Positions 1 to 7,893 of a stretch of 64,000 nt of DNA are shown piece by piece; position 1 is the first letter of the stretch; the number at the start of each line of letters is the position of its first letter. Position numbers and translations under genes: made by a program. The stretch lies in NCBI GenBank assembly GCA_910577435.1, contig CAJTLV010000003.1:1-64000 (forward strand), given 5' to 3'. Source of the stretch: an uncultured Christensenella sp. (GTDB lineage: Bacteria > Bacillota > Clostridia > Christensenellales > Pumilibacteraceae). The notes under the pieces are model-generated. The model was not told where the DNA came from, did no database searches, and was given only the letters and a program-made list of their open reading frames with translations.

Positions 1-9
1 CCGAAACAA

Positions 10-384
10 TTATTGCTTTTTGTTTTTCTCTTGCTCTTCCGCAAGAACTAAGGCACTCAGTTTTTTTAAGTATTCAAGTTCCATTCGCAATCGTTGGTTC
101 TCGGCGATTAAATCTTCTTCTACCGATTTACTCAGCGGTTTCTTTGGCTTGCCGATTTTGGACGGTCTACCGCTACGTTGTTTCATAAAGCCTTCTGCTC
201 CTTCGGCTAGATATATGCGTTCCCAGCGATGTAGCGTACATAATGCTCCACCCATTGATTGTGTTACTAATCCGTATTTCTTCGCTGTTTCTCGGTAACC
301 CAATCCATTGGTACGCATATCCAGTATAACATTAAATTTGAATTCGGGCGAGTATTTTTTGAATGTTTGTCCTTTCTTTGCCAT
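10..384 (-). CDS. IS3-family transposase OrfA (helix-turn-helix)
   Basis: A 124-residue basic protein that would bind the ends of the element and pair with OrfB. It has an N-terminal helix-turn-helix (KYSPEFKFNVILDM, then GYRETAKKYGL), a basic middle section (RSGRPSKIGKPKK) and a C-terminal leucine-zipper-like helix (ENQRLRMELEYLKKL), the usual order in IS150/IS3 OrfA. The ATG at 384 is chosen because AGGAGG lies 10 nt upstream; a longer frame starting at 456 has no SD. The 3' end has two A5 runs, which could host the -1 frameshift that makes OrfAB in this family, but the canonical A6G heptamer is absent and OrfB is outside the window. Confidence 0.85.
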   Translation of the reverse strand: MAKKGQTFKKYSPEFKFNVILDMRTNGLGYRETAKKYGLVTQSMGGALCTLHRWERIYLAEGAEGFMKQRSGRPSKIGKPKKPLSKSVEEDLIAENQRLRMELEYLKKLSALVLAEEQEKNKKQ

Positions 385-390
385 ATAAAA

Positions 391-426
391 TGCACCTCCT
401 AAGTTTTGTCCAAACTTTGGGGTGCA
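391..426. repeat. Imperfect inverted repeat at the IS end
   Basis: TGCACCTCCTAAGTTTTG faces CAAACTTTGGGGTGCA. The arms match over about 16 bases with one indel. It includes the SD of orfA, so if it folds in RNA it would mask that SD, a known way to limit transposase made by read-through transcription. It is probably part of or next to the terminal inverted repeat. Confidence 0.6.
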
Positions 427-498
427 TTTCAATTCGAACGTCCTTTTTACAGACATTATTTAAGATCACACCGAAGCAATATATTTCCGGATGCAAGA

Positions 499-2226
499 CT
501 ATTTATCGTCTTCGCCCTGCCCGTCCTTCTTTTTACCGCCGGCGGAAGCGGATTTTCTCGCCGACGCAGACTTGCCGGCAGAAACGGTCTTGCGCGGTTT
601 GGTATCTACGCCTGCTTTGCTCTTTTCTTCTGACGCGGCGACGGAATCGTTTTTCTCATTGTCGGACGGAGCTTGCCCGTCCGCTTTCTCATCGTTTTTC
701 GGTTCGGTCTTTTCGCTCGGATTTACATCGCAATCGAATATATCGACAGTAGATTTTTGTTCGTCCGTTTTGAAAGCATCGTCCGCATCTTCGCGTTTAC
801 CGTCGCCATTTTCGCTCGTCGTCGTGAACACCGTAAACGGCGGCGGTGCAAAGTTCGGGGAAACGGGATCGCGCGGTTCGTTATTCGGAATACCCGGAAA
901 AATTTCGTCGAGCATCGACGAGCCGTTTCTCAACTCGACGAATACGCTGTCGTCATCCTTGTCTTCGTAATCCATACCGAATACCGCCATCTTCATTTTT
1001 TGGGGCTTAGGCATTGCTATGGGATATTTTTTACCGATACGGTTTACGACAAGGCTCATACAGATATATGCTATCGCGATAACGCCGAGTACGACGAGCA
1101 ACCATACCCACGATACTGTAAAAATTTCCGTGTCCGGGAAATTGACTTTGTCGTAAACCATAGTGTCGATAAACGCATCGTCGGACATACTTTCGATAAC
1201 AAACGTAGCCGCAGTCGCCATATTCACGGCGTAATCCGGATTACGGGACTTCAAATTATCAAGCGTATCTTCCGAGCTGTACGTGATAGGCTTCGATCCG
1301 ACGAATTCCTCATTTGTCAGATCGAGTCCCTCCCAATTTGCGCCGACAAGATTGAGCGTTGGTATCCCGCGATTGAAGTATTGACAGAAAAATCCGTCGT
1401 GCGCCCACTGATAATACGGCAGTCCATTCAGCGTATTGCTCGTGGAGAACGGCGGGGATTTTTGCGTCACTTTATAAATATCGAGTCCTTTATCGGCCGC
1501 GACGCGATCGAAAAATCCTTCCCTGCGCGTCTCGCGCGCATCCGAATACGCATACACATATTCACCGCCCAACCGCCTAAGCTCTACCGCAAGCACTGTG
1601 CGCGCTCTGTCCGCATCGGACATTTTGACGAACATTGTTTCTGCGCCGTAATCATAAAGGCAAGAAGCACCGAAGAACGCAATCGTAACGTCGAAATCGA
1701 ACGACGGTTTTTCTGTCTTCAAATACTCGGCAATAGCGAGGAGCGTCGCAATACCGGTACCGTTCATAAGCGCACCATCGCCGCCGGTACCTTCCGTCGA
1801 ATTATCCTTACTTTCGATTTTGGATGTTGTATTATCGTAAATGGCGCCGATAATAATGTTTTTCGTGTCGTCGGTTCTCTCCTCCGCCGGATATACCGCA
1901 ACGACGTTCTGGCTCACCTTTTCATCCGACGACTTAGTTCCGATAACCGAAAATTCCTGAAGCGCCGCATCCGAATATCCGTAATCGACAAGCAGGGAAT
2001 TGATATATTCTGCTGCGGCGCGCTCGCTTTGCGAGAACGACGTTCTGTCCGGATGTTTCGAAATAAAGTCGTCGAGCTTGGCTTCGAGCGATTGCGACGT
2101 GATTAACAAACTGGATGGATCCGCCGAAATATCGTGCTTCGGCGCACCGGACGAACACGCGGTGAGTGCAAATGCCGACATTAGCGCGGCGATTATTACG
2201 GATATGACCGAAATCAATTTTTTCAT
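499..2226 (-). CDS. Degenerate M28-family (aminopeptidase-fold) lipoprotein with one TM helix and a disordered tail
   Basis: 575 residues. The N-terminus is a lipoprotein signal with lipobox LTAC (about residues 21-24). Residues about 60-345 follow the M28 zinc aminopeptidase plan, but the metal positions are changed: the usual HYDS reads IYDN (about 127-130), the DDN-type loop reads GALMNGTG (about 150), and the EE pair of the family falls in FFGASCLYDYG (about 182). A downstream HDGFF survives. A TM helix follows at about 369-393, then about 180 residues rich in Lys, Ser, Asp and Pro. The likely layout is an outer peptidase-fold domain with a cytoplasmic tail. It is last in a run with holA and a membrane protein, 1 nt after the latter. 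Probably not catalytic; binding or scaffold role inferred. Confidence 0.65.
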   Translation of the reverse strand: MKKLISVISVIIAALMSAFALTACSSGAPKHDISADPSSLLITSQSLEAKLDDFISKHPDRTSFSQSERAAAEYINSLLVDYGYSDAALQEFSVIGTKSSDEKVSQNVVAVYPAEERTDDTKNIIIGAIYDNTTSKIESKDNSTEGTGGDGALMNGTGIATLLAIAEYLKTEKPSFDFDVTIAFFGASCLYDYGAETMFVKMSDADRARTVLAVELRRLGGEYVYAYSDARETRREGFFDRVAADKGLDIYKVTQKSPPFSTSNTLNGLPYYQWAHDGFFCQYFNRGIPTLNLVGANWEGLDLTNEEFVGSKPITYSSEDTLDNLKSRNPDYAVNMATAATFVIESMSDDAFIDTMVYDKVNFPDTEIFTVSWVWLLVVLGVIAIAYICMSLVVNRIGKKYPIAMPKPQKMKMAVFGMDYEDKDDDSVFVELRNGSSMLDEIFPGIPNNEPRDPVSPNFAPPPFTVFTTTSENGDGKREDADDAFKTDEQKSTVDIFDCDVNPSEKTEPKNDEKADGQAPSDNEKNDSVAASEEKSKAGVDTKPRKTVSAGKSASARKSASAGGKKKDGQGEDDK

Positions 2227-2227
2227 A

Positions 2228-2767
2228 TTAACCCACCACCGACATTAGAATGTTGATAACCGTCAATACCGCATAAACGGTGACGAACATTCCGTATACC
2301 TGCGAAACGACTATGCGGTACATAGACTTTTCGACATAATTTTGATAAAACGCATACCACAGATACAACGCGACGACGGCAAGCGTTACCGTCGGATCGA
2401 AAATTATATTTAGCATCGACGCCTGTACGGGCGCGGCCAAATAAATGAATTTGAGCAGGAACAGAACGATATTGGACAGGATCACGGCATAATGCATACC
2501 GTACCGCACCGACGCCATATCGCCGCCGACGCGAACCGCAAGCATTCTGTACACAAAGAACGACAGCAAAGCGTAAACGGCAAAAGGCGCTATTCCGCCG
2601 AAAAAGAACGCCCAAATATCGTTTGCGAACCAAGCGGGCCAACCGTAATGCTCCCCGTATACAGCCATAGTACCGCGCATAACATACCAGCCTGCGGCGC
2701 AGTAGCTTAAATACACCAGAATGAATGCAACCGCACTCGGCAATTTCTTTTTAGCTATGTTTATCAC
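2228..2767 (-). CDS. Small polytopic membrane protein, unknown function
   Basis: 179 residues with about five hydrophobic segments (about 10-28, 50-75, 95-115, 125-143, 155-177) and a short basic N-terminus (MINIAKKKLPS). I do not recognise the family. The start overlaps the holA stop by 4 nt and the stop lies 1 nt before the M28-like gene, so all three are almost certainly co-translated. The tight coupling to the M28-like gene suggests these two act together at the membrane; the link to holA may only be shared transcription. Confidence 0.6.
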   Translation of the reverse strand: MINIAKKKLPSAVAFILVYLSYCAAGWYVMRGTMAVYGEHYGWPAWFANDIWAFFFGGIAPFAVYALLSFFVYRMLAVRVGGDMASVRYGMHYAVILSNIVLFLLKFIYLAAPVQASMLNIIFDPTVTLAVVALYLWYAFYQNYVEKSMYRIVVSQVYGMFVTVYAVLTVINILMSVVG

Positions 2768-3714
2768 CTATCACCTCCCGCCGCATACGCCACGAACGTC
2801 GTTAAAGCGTCGTACTGCGACATCGCACCCGTTTTATAATTATAGTCGGCTTTTGCGAGCATATCCAATATCTCTTTAAGCCAAGACTTGGAAAATTTGC
2901 CGCTCTCCGCTTTGAATTTAGACGCCTGAAACGGTTTTACTCCGAGTGCCGCAAGCCCGTCGGGATTAACAGCCGCAGCGAATATGCGCTTAAACCTATT
3001 GTACAGCATAGTAAATGCGGCGACGAGATCGTTATTCTTTGCCATTCCGTCCACTATCGCAAGCGCACGCGCGGGATTTCGGGCGAGTATGCTGTCGCTC
3101 AGTTCGAACACTACAAACTCCGTATCCGCCTCTACTTCTTTCGAAATATCGTCCGTCGTTATCTCCCCGTCGGCCCGCAAAAACGACAGCTTTTGCGCTT
3201 CCGAATTGATACGCGACATATACCCGCCGCAACGCTCCGACAACAGCCTAATCGCCTCGTCGCTTATCTTAGAATTTGTTTTATCGGTCACGGCACGAAC
3301 GAATGCATATATATACTTGACGTCCAGCCTGTTGCAGTCGACGGGTTCGGCACCTTTCGGGTACTGGATAGACGGCGAATGGCTCCAACTGTCATGCGGC
3401 ACGTAATAAGGAAGTATGAGCACTGTCGACGGGTTCGGCTTTTCGAGATACGCTTCCACTACGGCGTTATCGACTTTGCCGCGCGCGGTTATCACTCGGT
3501 AATCGCCCATCAGCGGAAGCTGTAAAAGCTCGTTTTCCAGCTCGCGAGCCGTAGAAAATTCTCTGTCGACGATATTAAACGGTTTAGGCTCGGACGCAAG
3601 AGTACCTATTATGGATATCGCCCGCGAAATAACAAAATCGTCATCGCCGAATAATGCATAGCACGGGCGAGGACGATCCGTTCTGATATGTTTTTTGAGT
3701 GCGACGAATTCCAT
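2764..3714 (-). CDS. holA: DNA polymerase III subunit delta
   Basis: 316 residues, normal for HolA, the clamp-loader subunit that opens the beta sliding clamp. The N-terminus has the family motif CYALFGDDDFVISRAI. The order is AAA+-like domain, then a lid with SERCGGYMSRINSEAQKLS, then a C-terminal collar domain (LYNRFKRIFAAA). There is no SD before the ATG. Instead a TATAAT box ends 6 nt upstream of it, so the message is probably leaderless (see the promoter entry). The stop overlaps the next start by 4 nt. Confidence 0.88.
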   Translation of the reverse strand: MEFVALKKHIRTDRPRPCYALFGDDDFVISRAISIIGTLASEPKPFNIVDREFSTARELENELLQLPLMGDYRVITARGKVDNAVVEAYLEKPNPSTVLILPYYVPHDSWSHSPSIQYPKGAEPVDCNRLDVKYIYAFVRAVTDKTNSKISDEAIRLLSERCGGYMSRINSEAQKLSFLRADGEITTDDISKEVEADTEFVVFELSDSILARNPARALAIVDGMAKNNDLVAAFTMLYNRFKRIFAAAVNPDGLAALGVKPFQASKFKAESGKFSKSWLKEILDMLAKADYNYKTGAMSQYDALTTFVAYAAGGDR

Positions 3715-3720
3715 TCATAC

Positions 3721-3749
3721 ATTATAGTACAAACCGACGGAAAAAGCAA
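3721..3749 (-). promoter_or_regulatory. Promoter of holA; predicted leaderless start
   Basis: On the minus strand: TTGCTT (3749-3744), 17-nt spacer, TATAAT (3726-3721), then 6 nt (GTATGA) and the holA ATG at 3714. Transcription usually begins about 7 nt after the -10 box, which puts +1 on the A of the ATG. No SD lies between. The same geometry occurs before recX and the gene at 55816. Confidence 0.7.
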
Positions 3750-3817
3750 CCCTTTTTGCACGAACAGCATTCGCCTATTTATCGTCGGCAAAGCGAGCAA
3801 ACATTTCTACGCCCGCA

Positions 3818-4210
3818 TCAAAGCAGATTGGAAAGATACGGTATGCTGTCGAGCAAAATATCGTCGACATAGTTTATTGCCGAGTTGACGAATATCACGG
3901 CGTCGTTGTAATTGTCCGATTTTACGACAGCGGTAAGACTTATCAGTTTATCATCCATTCCGCGCACCGTATTATGATTTTGTAACATCAAAAGCAATTT
4001 TTTGCGCTTTTCCCACTTCGCGGTAGCTTTCTCGCAGAGATCTATAAGTTCGGGCGTTGCGATATGCTCTTCGTTGAGTTCTATCTCGTCCGAAATAACC
4101 TCGAGCTCCGCTTGTAGAGATGAATAATACTTGTCGACAAATACTATCTCCGCAGTCATTGCGCCCGCCAGCAGAGCAAATACAATCAAAATCACTATCA
4201 ACTTTTTCAT
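3818..4210 (-). CDS. DUF4363-family protein
   Basis: 130 residues with an N-terminal signal anchor (MKKLIVILIVFALLAGAMTAEIVFV) followed by a helical outer domain (EKATAKWEKRKKLLLMLQNHN) and a C-terminal helix. The pattern and length match DUF4363. It follows the DUF421 gene by 7 nt, the pairing commonly seen for these families in Firmicutes, so they probably form one membrane unit. The function of both families is unsettled; roles in spore or envelope physiology have been proposed. There is no clear SD, so translation is likely coupled to the gene before it. Confidence 0.75.
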   Translation of the reverse strand: MKKLIVILIVFALLAGAMTAEIVFVDKYYSSLQAELEVISDEIELNEEHIATPELIDLCEKATAKWEKRKKLLLMLQNHNTVRGMDDKLISLTAVVKSDNYNDAVIFVNSAINYVDDILLDSIPYLSNLL

Positions 4211-4217
4211 ACGTCAA

Positions 4218-4949
4218 TTACCAATTACCGCCGCCGGATATAGCCAATTGCCCGCAGAACGCCTGCGAGCGCTTGGGCGAGAAATACGCCGTGCCGTCCT
4301 GTCTTACGTCGGCATACAGCAAATCGGATATTTTCAGCTTTTTCTCTTTCAAAACCGACTCGATATCCGATTTTTCCGCACCGGCAAGCCGCATATTTTC
4401 GTCGACGAGTTTCCCGTCTATGACGAGTTCGAGCGGCAAGAGCGTCGGTTGTTCGTCCGCGTTCTCGACAGACTGCGCCTGCTCCCCGCCCCGAGATTGC
4501 TGTTGCTGCTCCTTTTCAACGACGCACAGCTGTCCGTTGGTCTCGAATATGGCATACGCAATCTCCGTAAAATCGACGTAACCCGCCGTGCGGATCGCCT
4601 CGATGAGATCGTCCATATTCATATTCATCTTTTTGAGGTTTTCGTAATTGATGCCCGATTTATCGACTACTATGACACTGCTCCCGCTTAGAACTTTGCG
4701 CACCTTAACCGATTTTCTCGACACAAACGACAAAACAATGTGCAACGTCGCCAACGTAATTATAGGCACAAGTCCGTAATACAGCGGTATATACGGGTCG
4801 TTCATAGGAATACAAGCGACCTCTGCGATTATAAGCGTAATTACAAGCTCGAACGGCTGCATTTCGCCTATCTGCCTCTTACCCATAAGCCTTATCACGA
4901 AAAACACTACCGCGAACGTGATAAGCGATTTAATCATCACAACAAACAT
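4218..4949 (-). CDS. DUF421 membrane protein (YetF/YdfR-like)
   Basis: 243 residues. Three TM helices lie near the N-terminus (about 1-85) with the hallmark VIRLMGKRQIGEMQPFELV at about 18-36. A cytoplasmic alpha/beta domain follows (GSSVIVVDKSGINYENLKK, then MDDLIEAIRTAGY and AIFETNGQLCV). Between the two DUF421 cytoplasmic parts is a Gln/Glu-rich insert (KEQQQQSRGGEQ) that looks like a flexible linker. No convincing promoter or SD was found in front. It is the first gene of a pair with the DUF4363 gene. Confidence 0.85.
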   Translation of the reverse strand: MFVVMIKSLITFAVVFFVIRLMGKRQIGEMQPFELVITLIIAEVACIPMNDPYIPLYYGLVPIITLATLHIVLSFVSRKSVKVRKVLSGSSVIVVDKSGINYENLKKMNMNMDDLIEAIRTAGYVDFTEIAYAIFETNGQLCVVEKEQQQQSRGGEQAQSVENADEQPTLLPLELVIDGKLVDENMRLAGAEKSDIESVLKEKKLKISDLLYADVRQDGTAYFSPKRSQAFCGQLAISGGGNW

Positions 4950-5000
4950 AGTGATGTTAGTATGTAAAATAAATCGAGATTTATGAATGCGAAAACGACA

Positions 5001-5023
5001 GAACGGCGCAACATACGCCGTTC
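5001..5023 (-). terminator. Hairpin after uvrA
   Basis: GAACGGCG and CGCCGTTC form a perfect 8-bp stem with a 7-nt loop, 44 nt past the uvrA stop on the minus strand. It is followed by TGTCGTTTTCG, a weak T-tract. Plausible end of the uvrBA transcript. Confidence 0.5.
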
Positions 5024-5066
5024 CTAAATACAGAATCGATTATGCCTACCGACTTTCGTCTACGGA

Positions 5067-7874
5067 TCAGCGATCGAGCATTCTTTTAAGATATTTGCCC
5101 GTCTGACTGTCGGTGATGTCGGCAACTTTTTCGGGGGTGCCGCACGCGATCACCTCGCCGCCCGCGTCTCCGCCTGCGGGCCCCAGATCGATGATATAGT
5201 CGGCGCACTTTATGACGTCGAGATTGTGCTCGATAACTACTACAGTATTGCCGTTGTCTACCAAACGCGACAGAATATCTATGAGTTTTTCCACGTCGGC
5301 GGAATGCAATCCCGTCGTAGGCTCGTCGAGTACGTACAGCGTATTGCTCGTCGACACCTTGCTGAGCTCTGTCGCAAGCTTGACGCGCTGTGCCTCTCCG
5401 CCCGAAAGCGTTGTTGCTGGCTGACCGAGTTTGACGTAACCCAGTCCGACGTCCAACAGCGTACCGAGTTTGCGCTTGAGCGACGGAATGTTTTTGAAGA
5501 ATTCGTATGCCTCTTCGATCGTCATATCCAGCACGTCGGCTATCGACTTGTCGTTGTATTTTACTTGCAACGTCTCACGGTTGAATCTTTTTCCGTGACA
5601 CACCTCGCATGGCACGTAAACGTCGGGCAGGAAGTTCATCTCTATACGGATTATGCCGTCGCCTTCGCAACACTCACACCTGCCGCCGCGCACGTTAAAC
5701 GAGAAACGACCGGACGTGTAGCCGCGTTCTTTTGCCGCAGGCAATTCCGCAAAAAGATCGCGGATCGTCGACATCGCGCCCGTATAAGTTGCGGGATTAC
5801 TGCGCGGCGTTCTGCCTATCGGGCTTTGATCTATATTGATCACCTTATCGATGTGTTCGAGTCCGTCCACGCCGTCGCACTTGCCGACGCGCTGTTTTGC
5901 GGCGTTGAACATATTTGCCGCCGCAGGATAGAGCGTCTGGTTTACGAGCGACGACTTGCCGCTGCCCGATACGCCCGTGACGGCGGTGAACACACCTAAC
6001 GGGATCTTTACGGTCACATCGCGGAGATTGTTTTCGCGCGCTCCGCGAACGGTTATATACCTGTCGGTCAGCCTACGCACTTCCGGCACTTTTATCTTGC
6101 GTTCGCCGGACAGAAACTTGCCCGTCACGGAACCAGAACGGATTATATCGTCTACCGTGCCCTGCGCTATGACGTTACCGCCGTGTACCCCTGCGCCCGG
6201 ACCTATATCGACTATCATATCGGCCGAACGCATAGTGTCCTCGTCGTGTTCGACAACTATAAGCGTATTGCCGAGATCGCGCAGATGTTTGAGCGTGTCT
6301 ATCAGTTTGGCATTGTCGCATTGGTGAAGTCCTATGCTCGGCTCGTCGAGAATGTAAAGAACACCCGAAAGTCCGGAACCTATTTGCGTGGCAAGACGAA
6401 TGCGCTGTGCCTCTCCGCCAGACAAACTGACCGCGCTCCGCGACAGCGTGAGATATTCCAATCCGACGTTTATCAAAAATTCGAGTCTTGCGCGTATCTC
6501 TTTGAGTATACGTTCCGCTATCATCGCTTTCGACTCGGACAGTTTGAGTTCGTTAAAAAATACGTGAAGCTGTTTGACAGGCATCGAACACAGTTCGTCG
6601 ATGTTCTTTCCGCCTATACGCACGGCAAGCGCCTCTTTTTTAAGCCGTTTCCCGCCGCAGTCCGGACAGGGTTGCGAATTGGTAAATCTGCTTATGCGCC
6701 AACGCACGCCGTCGCTGGTCGTCTCGGCAAGCCGACGTTCCAAAAAGTTTATAATGCCCTCGTAAGCTATGCGCTCGCTACGGTGGTAATGTCCTGTTGT
6801 GTATTCTATGACGAGAGGCTCGTCGGCAGCAGTCAGGATTATATCCCGCACTTCTTTTTTTAGCTTTTTGAACGGCGTTTTGAGTGAAAAATCGTACTTC
6901 TTCGCAAGCGCGGCAAAACACTGTTCGAAATGCGCCTGACCTTCCAATTGCCCGCCGTCCAAAAGATCCGCGAGTGAAGAGTCGCCGAAGAAAAGCAATT
7001 CGGGATCTATCTTCGTCAGAAAACCCAGACCTCCGCACGTCGGGCAAGCGCCCCACGGCGAATTAAACGAGAACAGTCTCGGCTCGACCTCGCTAAGCGA
7101 CAATCCGCAATTTCCGCACGTGTACTGCGTATTGAAAAGAAGTTCTTTTTCGTCGTAAAACGCTATTACAAGTCCGTCCGATAATTTAATAGCCGTCTCG
7201 ACAGAGTCTGTCAAACGCTGTTGAACGTCGTTTTCTATGACCAACCTGTCGACTACCACCGATATATCGTGCTTTGAATTTTTATCGAGCTTTATATCCT
7301 CGTCGAGAGTGTATATGATCCCGTCGACGCGAACGCGCGAGTAACCCGACTTTTTGAACTCCTCGAACAGTTTGACGTACTCGCCCTTTTTGCCTCGAAT
7401 CACGGGCGAAATTATCATTACTCTACTGCCTTCGGGAAGTTCTGCTATGCGGTCTACTATTTGATCGACGGTCTGCTGATGTATTTCCGCACCGCAGTTA
7501 TAGCAATATACGTCGCCTGCACGCGCAAACAAAAGCCGCATATAGTCGTATATCTCGGTAACGGTACCGACAGTCGAACGCGGATTGCGCCCGGTCGTTT
7601 TTTGATCGATGGATATGGCGGGAGACAATCCGTCGATGCTGTCCACATCGGGTTTATCCATCTGCCCCAAAAACTGACGCGCATACGACGACAGCGACTC
7701 TACATATCGACGCTGACCTTCTGCGAATATGGTGTCGAACGCGAGCGACGTTTTGCCGCTGCCCGACAGTCCGGTGAACACTACAAGTTTGTCTTTGGGC
7801 ACCGTAAGGTTGATATTTTTGAGGTTATTCTCACGTGCGCCTTTTATTACTATCTCGTTTCTGCGTTCTTCCAT
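5067..7874 (-). CDS. uvrA: Excinuclease ABC subunit A
   Basis: 935 residues, full length. UvrA is the dimeric ATPase that finds bulky DNA lesions and loads UvrB in nucleotide excision repair. Two ABC modules are visible: Walker A GLSGSGKTS (about 35) and GVSGSGKSS (about 638), and two LSGGEAQR signatures (about 480 and 821). Zinc-binding cysteines occur at CYNCG (about 126), CGNCG...CPTC (about 260-285) and CECCEGDG...CEVC (about 731-758). SD CGGAG precedes the ATG. It lies 19 nt after uvrB and is probably co-transcribed with it. Confidence 0.97.
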   Translation of the reverse strand: MEERRNEIVIKGARENNLKNINLTVPKDKLVVFTGLSGSGKTSLAFDTIFAEGQRRYVESLSSYARQFLGQMDKPDVDSIDGLSPAISIDQKTTGRNPRSTVGTVTEIYDYMRLLFARAGDVYCYNCGAEIHQQTVDQIVDRIAELPEGSRVMIISPVIRGKKGEYVKLFEEFKKSGYSRVRVDGIIYTLDEDIKLDKNSKHDISVVVDRLVIENDVQQRLTDSVETAIKLSDGLVIAFYDEKELLFNTQYTCGNCGLSLSEVEPRLFSFNSPWGACPTCGGLGFLTKIDPELLFFGDSSLADLLDGGQLEGQAHFEQCFAALAKKYDFSLKTPFKKLKKEVRDIILTAADEPLVIEYTTGHYHRSERIAYEGIINFLERRLAETTSDGVRWRISRFTNSQPCPDCGGKRLKKEALAVRIGGKNIDELCSMPVKQLHVFFNELKLSESKAMIAERILKEIRARLEFLINVGLEYLTLSRSAVSLSGGEAQRIRLATQIGSGLSGVLYILDEPSIGLHQCDNAKLIDTLKHLRDLGNTLIVVEHDEDTMRSADMIVDIGPGAGVHGGNVIAQGTVDDIIRSGSVTGKFLSGERKIKVPEVRRLTDRYITVRGARENNLRDVTVKIPLGVFTAVTGVSGSGKSSLVNQTLYPAAANMFNAAKQRVGKCDGVDGLEHIDKVINIDQSPIGRTPRSNPATYTGAMSTIRDLFAELPAAKERGYTSGRFSFNVRGGRCECCEGDGIIRIEMNFLPDVYVPCEVCHGKRFNRETLQVKYNDKSIADVLDMTIEEAYEFFKNIPSLKRKLGTLLDVGLGYVKLGQPATTLSGGEAQRVKLATELSKVSTSNTLYVLDEPTTGLHSADVEKLIDILSRLVDNGNTVVVIEHNLDVIKCADYIIDLGPAGGDAGGEVIACGTPEKVADITDSQTGKYLKRMLDR

Positions 7875-7893
7875 AGTGTAGATTTTCTCCGTT

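Larger units (their letters stand above)
1..430 (-). mobile_element. IS3-family insertion sequence, 5' end (element continues past the left edge)
   Basis: The stretch holds an IS3-type orfA reading leftward, and an imperfect inverted repeat lies just upstream of it. The transposase orfB, expected beyond base 1, is not visible. The right boundary is approximate: it is placed just outside the hairpin at 391-426, where IS3 elements normally end. The insertion sits about 70 bases beyond the stop codon of the M28-like gene and does not break it. No target duplication can be checked because the other end is missing. Confidence 0.7.
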
